Shown: piece after piece, positions 15,178 to 23,881 of the stretch | How the letters are laid out: each line of letters opens with the position of its first letter | Position numbering within the stretch: position 1 is the stretch's first letter | Origin: DYEP01 sp040755615 | GTDB taxonomy: Bacteria; Bacillota; Sulfobacillia; DUSP01; DYEP01 | Direction: 5' to 3' | DNA: 64,000 bases | Assembly (NCBI GenBank): GCA_040755615.1 | Contig: JBFMAL010000001.1 | Coordinates: 1-64,000, forward strand | The notes under the pieces: generated by a model | The model's database searches: none | Seen by the model: only the letters and a program-made list of their open reading frames with translations | What the model was told of the DNA's origin: nothing | Program-made: the position numbers and the translations under genes

Positions 15178-16224
15178 GTGCCGTGGGAGGGTCTCATCCA
15201 GCGCGTTCTCGACCTGGGCTTTTCATCAGTTGCAGCGTGCGACGCGAGCCCTTTTGGTGACTGGTTGTTGCACATAACCCGTGCGGGTTACCCGGAACTA
15301 TTTCCCGGCCTTTCGTCGGTGGGTGACCCATCCCGGGTGCTAGATGGTGCCAAGTCGGTCATTGTCGCTACCTCGGACTACTCATCGCTTTCCGTGCCTT
15401 CAGCGTTCACCGGTCGCGTTGCGCGCCATTATCTTTCGGGGTTGAAACACCGGCCTGAACGAGAGGTGTACCGGTTGTTCAAGTCCGTGGGCTGGCGCGT
15501 GCTGACCAGCGGACCCAGGAAGGCCGCTGCAGTTCGGGCAGGTCTTGGGTCTTACAGACGGAACTCGCTGGTGTACTCGAAGGATTCCGGTTCATTCATG
15601 AGCATTTACATGTGGATTGTGGACAGGGAGGTCCACTACAACCCGGCGGCGGTCGTTTCAGATTGTGGCGCCTGTGCAAGATGCATAAATGCGTGCCCGA
15701 CCGGCGCGCTGCATGCGCCCTATCAGGTAAATCCCGCTCTGTGTATCGACACGCAGACGAGAAGGCGCCACGAGGCCATCCCGCGGGATCTGCGCGCGCA
15801 TATGCAAGGCTGGGTGTACGGATGCGACGTCTGCCAGAGCGTATGTCCCTACAACATGCGGGGGGAGGTACGGCCTGATGACAGGGCGGAGAAGCTCGCG
15901 AGTATGTTCAGCCTGGAACGAATGTTGCACATCGGCCAGGGGGAGTATGAGGCGGTGTGGCGCCCGCTGTTTGTTTTCAACAGCGAAGTTGCGGACATCC
16001 AGCGTAACGTGGCGGTCGCCATGGGCAACTCGGGAGATGACCAGTACGTGCGCGCGCTCGGCCGGGCACTATTTGAGTTGTGCCCCCAGGTAAGAGGGCA
16101 TGCGGCATGGGCGCTGGGCAGGTTAGGCGGCAGGATACCCCGTGATATGCTGGAGCGCGCCCGAAAAGGCGAGACGGACGATTTCGTGCGCGAGGAGATC
16201 GAACTGGCGCTCGGGGCAATTTGA
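15178..16224 (+). CDS. QueG-like double 4Fe-4S reductase with altered active site
   Basis: The protein of about 348 residues resembles epoxyqueuosine reductase QueG: a DUF1730-like N-terminal part, two ferredoxin clusters CGACARCINACPTGA and CDVCQSVCPYN, and C-terminal HEAT-like repeats (NVAVAMGNSGDD, HAAWALGRLGG). QueG needs an Asp in a VDSxP-like segment just before AxRAGLGxxGKN. Here the segment reads LTSGPRKAAAVRAGLGSYRRN, without the Asp or the GKN motif. It may therefore be a paralogue with another substrate. GTG 15178 has GGAGGT seven bases upstream; GTG 15169 overlaps that site. Confidence 0.7.
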   Translation: MPWEGLIQRVLDLGFSSVAACDASPFGDWLLHITRAGYPELFPGLSSVGDPSRVLDGAKSVIVATSDYSSLSVPSAFTGRVARHYLSGLKHRPEREVYRLFKSVGWRVLTSGPRKAAAVRAGLGSYRRNSLVYSKDSGSFMSIYMWIVDREVHYNPAAVVSDCGACARCINACPTGALHAPYQVNPALCIDTQTRRRHEAIPRDLRAHMQGWVYGCDVCQSVCPYNMRGEVRPDDRAEKLASMFSLERMLHIGQGEYEAVWRPLFVFNSEVADIQRNVAVAMGNSGDDQYVRALGRALFELCPQVRGHAAWALGRLGGRIPRDMLERARKGETDDFVREEIELALGAI

Positions 16225-16250
16225 CATGCGCGCCGCTCATATGGTATATT
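16221..16250 (+). promoter_or_regulatory. Promoter of alaS and its T-box leader
   Basis: TTGACA (16221-16226, overlapping the QueG-like stop), 18-base spacer, TATATT (16245-16250) with extended TGG. Confidence 0.65.
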
Positions 16251-16261
16251 CTCCTTGACGT

Positions 16262-16496
16262 AACGATGACGGGGATGAGTAACCGGATGCTGTGCCTTCA
16301 GAGAGGGGTTGGAGCTGCAAAACCCTGGACGGTCCGGCGAAGGCGGCCCCTGAGTTCCCGGGTCAAAAAATCAAAACCCGGCGTTCGTGCGCGTTAAGCA
16401 CCACCGGCGAAGGCCGAAAGAGACCGGGGTAAGTATCCCGGTAAACAGGGTGGTACCGCGAGAACCCTCGTCCCTGACGGACAGGGTCTTTTTTAT
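16262..16496 (+). promoter_or_regulatory. T-box riboswitch controlling alaS
   Basis: Contains the 14-base T-box core AGGGTGGTACCGCG (16446-16459), an AGTA-type motif in GATGAGTAACC near the 5' end, and a terminator ACCCT-C-GTCC / GGAC-AGGGT (16464-16487) followed by TTTTTT. The candidate specifier is GCT at 16314-16316 (GCA at 16317-16319 is adjacent); both are alanine codons, agreeing with the downstream alaS. Uncharged tRNA-Ala would stabilise the antiterminator. Confidence 0.93.
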
Positions 16497-16523
16497 TCTT
16501 ATTGAAAGCTAGGAGTGGGAGCA

Positions 16524-19157
16524 ATGAAGGGCAACGAAATCAGGACGAGATTCCTTGAGTTCTTCAGAGAGCGGGGCCACACAGTGGTACCCAGTTCACC
16601 GCTGATTCCCGAAGGCGACCCGACTCTCCTTTTTACCAACGCAGGCATGGTACAGTTCAAGGATGTTTTCCTGGGGAACGAAAAACGGGCATACACCAAG
16701 GCGGTGACTTCCCAGAAGTGCGTGAGGGCCGGAGGCAAGCACAATGACCTGGATAGCGTGGGCAGGACCGCACGGCACCACACGTTCTTTGAGATGCTGG
16801 GCAACTTTTCTTTCGGCGATTATTTCAAGAGGGACGCTATTGCGTATGCGTGGGAGTTTCTGACTGAGGTACTCGGGCTACCTCGCGAAAGGTTGTGGCC
16901 GACCATTTACCGAGAGGATGATGAAGCGTTCGAGCTCTGGAAAGAGATTGCGCACGTTCCTGCACACAAGATCATCCGGCTCGGAGAAAAAGACAATTTC
17001 TGGTCCATGGGTGATACAGGCCCCTGCGGTCCGTGCAGCGAGATAGTCCTGGACCGGGGAGAACACCTGGCCTGCGGACCGGACTGCGGGATCGGTACCT
17101 GTGACTGCGACCGGTGGCTTGAGATCTGGAACCTCGTGTTCATGCAATACAACAGGGACGCAGACGGTGAGATGACCCCGCTGCCGAAACCGAGCATCGA
17201 TACGGGAATGGGACTTGAACGGATCGCGTCGGTGCTGCAGGGCGTGCCTACCACATTTGAGACCGACCTGATCTACCCTGTCATCGAGGAAGTAGAACGC
17301 ATGTGCGGCAGAGAATACGACAGGGGGGAGGAGGGCTTTCCCTTCCGCGTCATTGCGGACCATGCGAGGTCCTGCACCTTCCTTATTTGTGACGGGGTGC
17401 TGCCGTCCAACGAGGGCAGGGGCTACGTGTTAAGACGCATCCTGCGCCGCGCTGTGAGGTACGGCAAAGTACTGGGGATTGAAGGCGCGTTCCTCTGGAG
17501 GCTGGTGCCGGTAGTAGGCCAGATACTGGGCGGTCAGTACCGGGAACTGGTAGACAAGAGAGAACTGGCTGAAAAGGTGATCAAGATGGAAGAGGAGCGC
17601 TTCCTTGTGACGCTCTCTGAAGGCACGCGCATGGCAGAGCAGATCATAGAGGAAAGCCTGGTTGCCGGGCTTCACACCCTGCCCGGAGACAGGGCATTTA
17701 TGCTATATGATACGTACGGGTTTCCTCCGGACCTCGCGGAGGACATGGCTCGCGAGAAGGGACTTGCCTTCGACCGGCAGGGTTTTGAGCATGCCATGAA
17801 GCGGCAGCGCGAACGCGGACGCGCAGCGTGGCAGGCATCACACGGAGAGATGATACCGGCGCTGCAGTCAGAGGAGACGCCTGAATCCACGTTTGTCGGA
17901 TATGACCGGCTCGAGACGAACGCGCTGGTGGTAGCCATAATCCGGGAGAACGAGTCGGTCGATGCGCTGTCTTTCGGCGAGTCGGGGATAGTGTTCCTGG
18001 ATGAGACGCCGTTTTACCCTGAAGGAGGCGGGCAGGTTTCCGACACTGGCGTACTCAGCTCCGGGCGAGTCGTTGCTGAAGTAAAGGAAGTGAGGAGGCC
18101 CGCCAGCGGCCACATCGCGCACTATGTTGAGGTAAAAAAGGGCGAGCTGCGCAAGGGTGATATGCTAAGCGCGAGGGTTGATGAAAGGCGAAGGATGGAT
18201 GCGGCGCGAAATCATACCGCCACGCACCTTTTGCACAAGGCGCTCAGGCAGGTTCTCGGTGACCACGCAAACCAGGCCGGCTCTTTGGTCGCGCCAGACA
18301 GGCTCAGGTTTGACTTCACCCACTTCGCGCCGCTATCACCCGAGGAGCTCTCGGAAGTTGGGCGTAGGGTGAATGGCTGGATTATGGCGTGCCTTCCGGT
18401 AGACGCGCGCATCATGGCGTTTGACAGGGCGCAGGAGATGGGAGCGATAGCGCTGTTTGGCGAGAAGTACCATGACGAGGTGCGGGTAATTAGCATCGAT
18501 GAAGTGTCGAGGGAACTCTGCGGCGGCACGCACGTGCGAAGCACAGGGGAAATCGGGTTGTTCAGGATAGTTGCTGAGTCCAGCGTGGGCTCAGGCCTCA
18601 GGAGAATAGAGGCGGTGACAGGCTGGAACCTCCTGAACCTCCTTGACCGTATCACCTCCACGGTGGACGAGGCGTGTACGGTCGTACGATCGTCACCTGC
18701 CGATCTCGTATCAAGGCTGAAAGAGCTCCAGGAAAGGACAAAAGCAGCGGAACGCAAGGCGCTTGAAGCACAGAAGAGTTCCGCACTCGACGCGGTAAAC
18801 GGCATCCTCCAGAGCGCGAGGAGCATAGATGGAGTGAAAGTGGTCAGCGGGGTGGTGCCTGTGCACTCCATGGACGCACTTCGCAGAGCAGGGGATACTC
18901 TAAGGAACAAAATTGGCAGCGGAGTCGTCGTGATAGGTGCGCCCGTCGAGGGGAAAGCGCTGTTCGTCGCGATGGTTACGAAAGATCTGACCGACAGGAT
19001 CCATGCGGGCAGGATCGTCTCCGAGGTTGCCAGGATCGCCGGCGGTGGTGGTGGTGGCCGACCGGATATGGCGCAGGCGGGAGGTCCCGACCCGGGAAAG
19101 ATAACAGATGCCCTCGGCAGTGTTGACCTGATCATCGGTGGAATGCTCAGTAATTGA
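16524..19157 (+). CDS. alaS: Alanyl-tRNA synthetase
   Basis: Full-length class II enzyme, 877 residues from ATG 16524 (AGGAG nine bases upstream; GTG 16515 abuts that site). Aminoacylation core: TSPLIPEGDPTLLFTNAGM-like block, RTARHHTFFEMLGNFSFGDYF. Editing domain: NHTATHLLHKAL and CGGTHVRSTGEIG zinc site. C-terminal coiled region and glycine-rich GGGGGGRPDMAQAGG. Controlled by the T-box directly upstream. Confidence 0.97.
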   Translation: MKGNEIRTRFLEFFRERGHTVVPSSPLIPEGDPTLLFTNAGMVQFKDVFLGNEKRAYTKAVTSQKCVRAGGKHNDLDSVGRTARHHTFFEMLGNFSFGDYFKRDAIAYAWEFLTEVLGLPRERLWPTIYREDDEAFELWKEIAHVPAHKIIRLGEKDNFWSMGDTGPCGPCSEIVLDRGEHLACGPDCGIGTCDCDRWLEIWNLVFMQYNRDADGEMTPLPKPSIDTGMGLERIASVLQGVPTTFETDLIYPVIEEVERMCGREYDRGEEGFPFRVIADHARSCTFLICDGVLPSNEGRGYVLRRILRRAVRYGKVLGIEGAFLWRLVPVVGQILGGQYRELVDKRELAEKVIKMEEERFLVTLSEGTRMAEQIIEESLVAGLHTLPGDRAFMLYDTYGFPPDLAEDMAREKGLAFDRQGFEHAMKRQRERGRAAWQASHGEMIPALQSEETPESTFVGYDRLETNALVVAIIRENESVDALSFGESGIVFLDETPFYPEGGGQVSDTGVLSSGRVVAEVKEVRRPASGHIAHYVEVKKGELRKGDMLSARVDERRRMDAARNHTATHLLHKALRQVLGDHANQAGSLVAPDRLRFDFTHFAPLSPEELSEVGRRVNGWIMACLPVDARIMAFDRAQEMGAIALFGEKYHDEVRVISIDEVSRELCGGTHVRSTGEIGLFRIVAESSVGSGLRRIEAVTGWNLLNLLDRITSTVDEACTVVRSSPADLVSRLKELQERTKAAERKALEAQKSSALDAVNGILQSARSIDGVKVVSGVVPVHSMDALRRAGDTLRNKIGSGVVVIGAPVEGKALFVAMVTKDLTDRIHAGRIVSEVARIAGGGGGGRPDMAQAGGPDPGKITDALGSVDLIIGGMLSN

Positions 19158-19191
19158 CAGGGAAAAGGCGGAGCATGTAGAAGTCTCACGT

Positions 19192-19473
19192 ATGACAGAT
19201 GTGGGAGCGTGGACTGCCGTGAACGAACACGAAAAGACTAGAATGTTCAGGGTGAAGGCAGACGAGGTGTACGAGGCGAGGGACGTTCTCTTGCGGGTGT
19301 ACAGCGCCCTGAAGGAGAAGGGGTATAACCCGATCAACCAGATCGTAGGTTACCTGCTTTCTGGGGATCCTGCGTATATTACAAGCCACCAGAACGCCAG
19401 GAGTCTCATCAGGAAACTGGAGCGGGACGAGCTTTTAGAAGAGCTTGTCAGGAACTACCTTGAGGACAGGTAA
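19192..19473 (+). CDS. ireB: IreB family regulatory phosphoprotein (UPF0297, YrzL)
   Basis: The C-terminal 80 residues match the UPF0297/IreB family, including YSALKEKGYNPINQIVGYLLSGDPAYI (split here: KGYNPINQIVGYLLSGDP) and ARSLIRKLERDELLEELV. IreB is a substrate of the Ser/Thr kinase IreK in enterococci. The start is uncertain: ATG 19192 lacks a good site and GTG 19219 has GGGAG 12 bases upstream, giving the more usual length. The alaS-ireB-ruvX-DUF1292 order is conserved in Bacillota, here with three genes inserted. Confidence 0.85.
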   Translation: MTDVGAWTAVNEHEKTRMFRVKADEVYEARDVLLRVYSALKEKGYNPINQIVGYLLSGDPAYITSHQNARSLIRKLERDELLEELVRNYLEDR

Positions 19474-19586
19474 ACCGGACTCGAAGGAGAACAGGGAGTA
19501 TAAGCCCATTAACGTATCACCCGAAAACCCAGTGGCATAGCAGGCCGCCTGGGCTGCATAATATGGGAGGAAGGGGTTGACTCCTT

Positions 19587-20273
19587 GTGATTCCGATCAG
19601 AGACAGTATCCGCTCGGGGCGGTTTCCAGCGGTCACAGTTTCCATAGTGGCGGTCAACGCCGTGGTGTTTGTTTACGAGCTGCTCCTTGACCAGACGGAT
19701 CTCGCGCGGTTTTTTCTCACCTTCGGGGTGATCCCTGCGAGATTCCTGGCAGGCGGCGTACCGGGCCTGATCTGGGCGAACAGCTGGGTGCCGCTTGTCA
19801 CATCCGTATTCATTCACGGCGGCTGGTTCCATATCATCGGGAACATGTTGTACCTCTGGGTGTTTGGGGATAACGTGGAAGAACGCCTGGGGCGCACAGG
19901 CTTTCTGTTGTTTTACCTGGCTGCAGGCGTTCTAGCCAACCTTTCTCATGTGCTTGCAAATCCCTCTTCCACCATGCCTGCAGTAGGAGCGTCAGGGGCT
20001 GTAGCGGGCGTTCTCGGTGCCTATTTCCTCATGTTCCCCGGTTCCAGAGTGCTCGCGCTGATTCCGCTCGGCTTTTTCCTTCACCTGGCGGAGGTCCCCG
20101 CCGTTCTTTTCCTCTTCCTCTGGTTTTTCCTGCAGATGGCTAACGGGCTCGCCAACCTTGGCGTGGTCAGCCAAGCGACCGCCGGAGTTGCCTGGTGGGC
20201 GCACATTGGCGGGTTTGTCACCGGCATGCTGGTAGTGCTCCTCTTGCCGAGGAGGCAAAGGAACCGGGTATAG
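19587..20273 (+). CDS. Rhomboid family intramembrane serine protease
   Basis: A 228-residue protein with six membrane segments. It has the L1-loop and helix motif HGGWFHIIGNMLYLWVFGDN, catalytic serine in GASGAVAG (Ser136) and catalytic histidine in AHIGGFVTG (His206). The dyad is intact, so it should be an active membrane protease. GTG 19587 follows GGAGGAAGGGG at slightly long spacing. It sits between ireB and the FBP aldolase/phosphatase gene, with no known functional link. Confidence 0.88.
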   Translation: MIPIRDSIRSGRFPAVTVSIVAVNAVVFVYELLLDQTDLARFFLTFGVIPARFLAGGVPGLIWANSWVPLVTSVFIHGGWFHIIGNMLYLWVFGDNVEERLGRTGFLLFYLAAGVLANLSHVLANPSSTMPAVGASGAVAGVLGAYFLMFPGSRVLALIPLGFFLHLAEVPAVLFLFLWFFLQMANGLANLGVVSQATAGVAWWAHIGGFVTGMLVVLLLPRRQRNRV

Positions 20274-20385
20274 GCACAAAGAGGCCAGTGATCATCCTAT
20301 GATGGAGAGAGGAAATGCTGGGCCTGTGTAGAAAGATAGGATGGTTGCTTTTGCGCACCGCAATCTTGGTTGGAGGAGGAAAGCC

Positions 20386-21483
20386 ATGGCGGAGAGGATT
20401 ACGCTCAGCGTGATCAAAGCTGACATCGGGGGGTTTGTCGGCCACTCGTCGGTCCATCCCGCGCTCCTTGACAGAGCCAGAGAAGTCCTGTCAGATGAGG
20501 GCAAGGGATTGCTGGTAGATTTTCACGTGACGTGCGTGGGTGATGATATTAACCTCGTCATGACTCACAGACATGGTCCCGACTGCGAAGATATTCACAG
20601 GCTGGCGTGGGAAACCTTCAAAAAGAGCACCGAAGTGGCAAAGAAGCTGAAGCTGTACGGAGCGGGCCAGGATCTGTTGAGCGATGCGTTTTCTGGAAAT
20701 GTCAAAGGTATGGGTCCTGGCGTAGCTGAAATGGAGTTTGTAGAGAGGGCCAGTGAGCCGGTGGTGATATTCATGGCGGACAAAACCGAACCCGGTGCCT
20801 GGAACCTTCCGGTTTACAAGATGTTTGCGGATCCATTTAATACGGCAGGCTTGGTTATAGATCCGAAAATGCACGCCGGGTTCAGTTTTGAGGTACACGA
20901 CCTCATCGAAAACAAAAAGGTCGTGCTGCAGACGCCTGAGGAAACGTATGACCTGCTCGTGTTCATCGGCGCCCCTGGCAGGTACGTTGTCAAGTCCGTG
21001 TATTCGCGGGAACTTTCTGATATCGCCGCTACCTCCACGACACAGAGGCTCAATCTGTTGGCAGGGCGCTACGTAGGTAAGGACGACCCAACGTTGATAG
21101 TAAGGTGCCAGAGCGGCTTCCCCGCTGTGGGAGAAGTGCTGGAACCCTTCACACTTCCACATCTTGTTTCGGGCTGGATGCGCGGGTCGCACAAGGGGCC
21201 TCTCATGCCTGTGTCGGTTGCTGACGCCACGCCGAGCCGCTTTGACGGACCGCCCAGAGTGATTGCGCTGGGGTTTCAGCTGGCCGACGGGCATCTCGTA
21301 GGTCCGCAGGATTTCTTCCAGGACAAGGCTTTTGATGCCGCGCGGAACATGGCAAACGAGATCGCTAACTACATGCGGAGGCTCGGCCCGTTCGAGCCTC
21401 ACAGGCTGCACCTGGACGATATGGAGTACACTACAATGCCCCAGGTGATGGAGAAACTGATGTCGCGGTTTGAGGACATATAG
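20386..21483 (+). CDS. fbp: Bifunctional fructose-1,6-bisphosphate aldolase/phosphatase (class V FBPase)
   Basis: A single 365-residue enzyme that both condenses triose phosphates and dephosphorylates the product, giving unidirectional gluconeogenesis; typical of archaea and thermophilic bacteria. It starts ITLSVIKADIGGFVGH (metal ligands Asp13 and His20), has VGDDINL (Asp53, Asp54) and TQRLNLLAGRYVGKDDP, in which Tyr229 and Lys232 match the numbering known for the aldolase residues of archaeal enzymes. ATG 20386 has GGAGGAGG upstream. A terminator follows. Confidence 0.92.
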   Translation: MAERITLSVIKADIGGFVGHSSVHPALLDRAREVLSDEGKGLLVDFHVTCVGDDINLVMTHRHGPDCEDIHRLAWETFKKSTEVAKKLKLYGAGQDLLSDAFSGNVKGMGPGVAEMEFVERASEPVVIFMADKTEPGAWNLPVYKMFADPFNTAGLVIDPKMHAGFSFEVHDLIENKKVVLQTPEETYDLLVFIGAPGRYVVKSVYSRELSDIAATSTTQRLNLLAGRYVGKDDPTLIVRCQSGFPAVGEVLEPFTLPHLVSGWMRGSHKGPLMPVSVADATPSRFDGPPRVIALGFQLADGHLVGPQDFFQDKAFDAARNMANEIANYMRRLGPFEPHRLHLDDMEYTTMPQVMEKLMSRFEDI

Positions 21484-21497
21484 GTGGACTGAAAGAG

Positions 21498-21522
21498 GGG
21501 CGGTTTGACCGCCCTTTCTTGA
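21498..21522 (+). terminator. Terminator after fbp
   Basis: GGGCGGT / ACCGCCC with a TTG loop (21498-21514), then TTTCTTGATTT. Confidence 0.75.
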
Positions 21523-21547
21523 TTTCCCGGCGAAAAGAGGTGCGCCT

Positions 21548-22486
21548 ATGGAGCAAGTCCGGCTGGGTACCACAAAGCTGCAGGTCTCAAGGCTCTGTTT
21601 TGGCAGCCTCACCATGGGACCGCTTCAGAAGGGTCTTGGGCTCAAAGAGGCACACGCCCTCGTCGAACAGGCCCTTTCTATGGGTATAAACTTCTTTGAC
21701 ACGGCTGAGATTTACGACAACTACAAGATGCTGATTCCGGCCGTACGGGCGGGCGCACATATAGCGTCAAAATCTTATGCCAGCTCGCAGGAGGCAATGG
21801 ATAAAAGCGTGGCCCAGGCGCTGCGTTCACTGGGGACGGACCACATCAGCCTGTTTCTTCTTCACGAGCAGGAGTCAAGACTGACGTTAAAGGGGCACTA
21901 CGCGGCACTCATGCACCTTGTCCGGATGAAAGAGAGAGGCTACGTGGGTGCGGTGGGCGTATCCACGCATTACAGGGAGGTAGTGGCTGCTGTATCGCTT
22001 ATGCCTGAAGTTGATGTGGTGCACCCAATATGTAACATGAAAGGCCTTGGCATTAGGGACGACACGCTCGCCGGTATGCTGGAGGCGATGAAGCAAGCGT
22101 ATGATGCGGGCAAAGGCATATACATCATGAAAGCGCTGGGCGGAGGACATCTTCGTGGGCAATTCGTGGAGGCGCTGAGTTTTGCGAGGGATATCCCGTT
22201 TGCTCACTCGTGTGCGGTGGGCATATCTTCTGTTGAGGAACTCCTGGCGGATGTTGCTGTGTTTGAGCACAGGGCCATACCGGAATCAGTCCTGTTGAGC
22301 CTGAAAAGCCAGCCAAAGAGCATACATGTTGAAGAATGGTGTAATGGATGCGGAAACTGCGCCCTGGCATGCCCACAGCAAGCCATCAGCATGGTTGACG
22401 GAAAAGCCCGGGTGACTGAAGAAGACTGTGTGTTCTGTGGCTATTGTGTGAGGGAGTGCGAGGGTTTCTTCATAAAGGTTTACTAG
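21548..22486 (+). CDS. Aldo-keto reductase with C-terminal ferredoxin domain
   Basis: A 312-residue fusion of an aldo-keto reductase barrel and a two-cluster ferredoxin. The AKR tetrad is present: Asp51 (FFDTAEIYDNY), Tyr56, Lys75 and His106 (LFLLHEQES). The C-terminus has CNGCGNCALACPQ and CVFCGYCVREC, ligands for two 4Fe-4S clusters. Such fusions occur in anaerobes and may link NAD(P)H or flavin-independent reduction to ferredoxin; substrate unknown. It precedes ruvX by nine bases and may be co-transcribed. Confidence 0.85.
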   Translation: MEQVRLGTTKLQVSRLCFGSLTMGPLQKGLGLKEAHALVEQALSMGINFFDTAEIYDNYKMLIPAVRAGAHIASKSYASSQEAMDKSVAQALRSLGTDHISLFLLHEQESRLTLKGHYAALMHLVRMKERGYVGAVGVSTHYREVVAAVSLMPEVDVVHPICNMKGLGIRDDTLAGMLEAMKQAYDAGKGIYIMKALGGGHLRGQFVEALSFARDIPFAHSCAVGISSVEELLADVAVFEHRAIPESVLLSLKSQPKSIHVEEWCNGCGNCALACPQQAISMVDGKARVTEEDCVFCGYCVRECEGFFIKVY

Positions 22487-22495
22487 GAGGAAACA

Positions 22496-22912
22496 GTGAG
22501 GATCATCGCCTTTGACATCGGAGAAAAGAGAATTGGGGTGGCCGTGTCAGACCCTCTCGGCATAACCTCCGCTCCGAGAGCGTTTATCCCGGCGTCTGGC
22601 GATGACCGGGATGTGAATGCCATGGCGGCTGCGGCATTTGCTGAAGGGGCCGTGGCGATCGTACTTGGGCTGCCCAGGCGGACTGATGGCTCCATCGGCA
22701 AAGAGGCCCAGCGCATTACGGATCTGGCGTCTAAGCTGCAGGAACTTACGGGTCTTGAAGTGGTGCTGTTTGATGAGAGGTTCACGACCAGGATCGCAGA
22801 GAGGACGCTGCTGGAGGCGAACGTATCGAGGCGGAAGCGAAAAGCCTGCGTTGACTCGATGGTTGCTCAGATCATCCTGCAGGAGTATTTGGACTCGCGC
22901 CGGAGGTCCTAA
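22496..22912 (+). CDS. ruvX: Holliday junction resolvase-like pre-16S rRNA nuclease YqgF
   Basis: A 138-residue RNase H-fold protein. FDIGEKRIGVAVSDPLG carries the first catalytic Asp, GLPRRTDGSIG the glycine-rich strand, FDERFTTRIAERTL the acidic residue and VDSMVAQIILQ the last Asp. The family matures the 5' end of 16S rRNA. GTG 22496 has AGGAGG upstream. Confidence 0.93.
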   Translation: MRIIAFDIGEKRIGVAVSDPLGITSAPRAFIPASGDDRDVNAMAAAAFAEGAVAIVLGLPRRTDGSIGKEAQRITDLASKLQELTGLEVVLFDERFTTRIAERTLLEANVSRRKRKACVDSMVAQIILQEYLDSRRRS

Positions 22913-23291
22913 ATTCTTACTCTACTTTTTCGCGTGTTAAGATATTTAAAAAGATCTTGGAGAACGCAAGAATAGAGAACGCATGTGCCCCCGTCGAGGA
23001 GGTGGGAAATAGGCACAGACACACATCTGCAGCAGTCTTGGTATTGTCTTGCTACGATGACAGCAGTATCTCATTCGGCCATCACTTTAGGCTTCAGTGT
23101 CAGATGGATCACGCAGGAACCGTCGTCGGTAGTTTTTCCCGTATTCCATACGATAAAGGCGACACATTTTAGGGACAAAGCCATAGTTTATCCTACCCTG
23201 AGAACCGAACTACATAGCGTAGGACCTCGGCACCGCAAAACCCCAATAAACGTGAATTGTTTGCGGGGCTTCTGGCGAGGCTCTGGGTTAT
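22913..23291. other. Intergenic, no gene recognised
   Basis: About 380 bases between ruvX and the DUF1292 promoter. Short frames lack start signals and recognisable products, and I see no RNA motif. Confidence 0.45.
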
Positions 23292-23320
23292 TTGACAAGC
23301 TCTGGAGGGTATAATACAAT
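23292..23320 (+). promoter_or_regulatory. Promoter of the DUF1292 gene
   Basis: Perfect TTGACA (23292-23297), 17-base spacer, TACAAT (23315-23320). A TATAAT overlaps at 23310-23315 but at only 12-base spacing. Confidence 0.65.
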
Positions 23321-23352
23321 ATCGGTAACCCATGAACGAGAGGTGAAGACTT

Positions 23353-23676
23353 TTGTCTTTCGATTCCATTGAGGACGAGGTCATTGTTCTCACTGATGAG
23401 GACGGCAGAGAAGAGCAATTCATACTGCTGGATATGATCGAAGTGGACGGCGCAACGTATGCCATTTTGAAACCGCTGGACGAGGGCACGTTTGACGAAG
23501 AATCCGAGGAATCCGAATTTGACGATGATGTCGAGGAAGTGTTTGTCTACCGGGTTGAGATAGACGAAGCCGGAGAGCAGCAGTACGTAGAGATCGAAGA
23601 TGACGAGGAGTTTGAAAAGGTGGCAGAGGCTTGGGAGTCTCTGCAGGAAGAGGAGTTTGAAGACGAAGAAGAGTGA
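23353..23676 (+). CDS. DUF1292 protein (YrzB-like)
   Basis: A 107-residue acidic protein: VIVLTDEDGREEQFILLDMIEVDG, TYAILKPLDE, then a run rich in Glu and Asp. The family is conserved next to ruvX in Bacillota; role unknown. TTG 23353 has AGGTG seven bases upstream. It has its own promoter and a terminator behind it. Confidence 0.88.
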   Translation: MSFDSIEDEVIVLTDEDGREEQFILLDMIEVDGATYAILKPLDEGTFDEESEESEFDDDVEEVFVYRVEIDEAGEQQYVEIEDDEEFEKVAEAWESLQEEEFEDEEE

Positions 23677-23697
23677 GTGAATCAGCGCGGATCCTTT

Positions 23698-23730
23698 GGG
23701 GTTGCCTGCCAGCCGGGTAACCCCTTTGTG
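23698..23730 (+). terminator. Terminator after the DUF1292 gene
   Basis: GGGGTTGCC (23698-23706) pairs with GGTAACCCC (23716-23724), then TTTGTGT. Confidence 0.7.
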
Positions 23731-23881
23731 TATGAGGATCGCCACGAGCACGAATACCCAGTGATACCAGCGGTACTCAGTGCCACTCTGGCGACGCCCT
23801 TTGGCTAAGCCGTGTCGCCTGGCGGTGGCTGAAAGGTACCCATGCGAAGACGCGAGACTACGAGACCAAGGAGTGGCGTTC

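Noticed and set aside
22957..23314. Overlapping short frames between ruvX and DUF1292
   Set aside because: No similarity recognised, no start signals, and the better explanation for the 3' part is the DUF1292 promoter.
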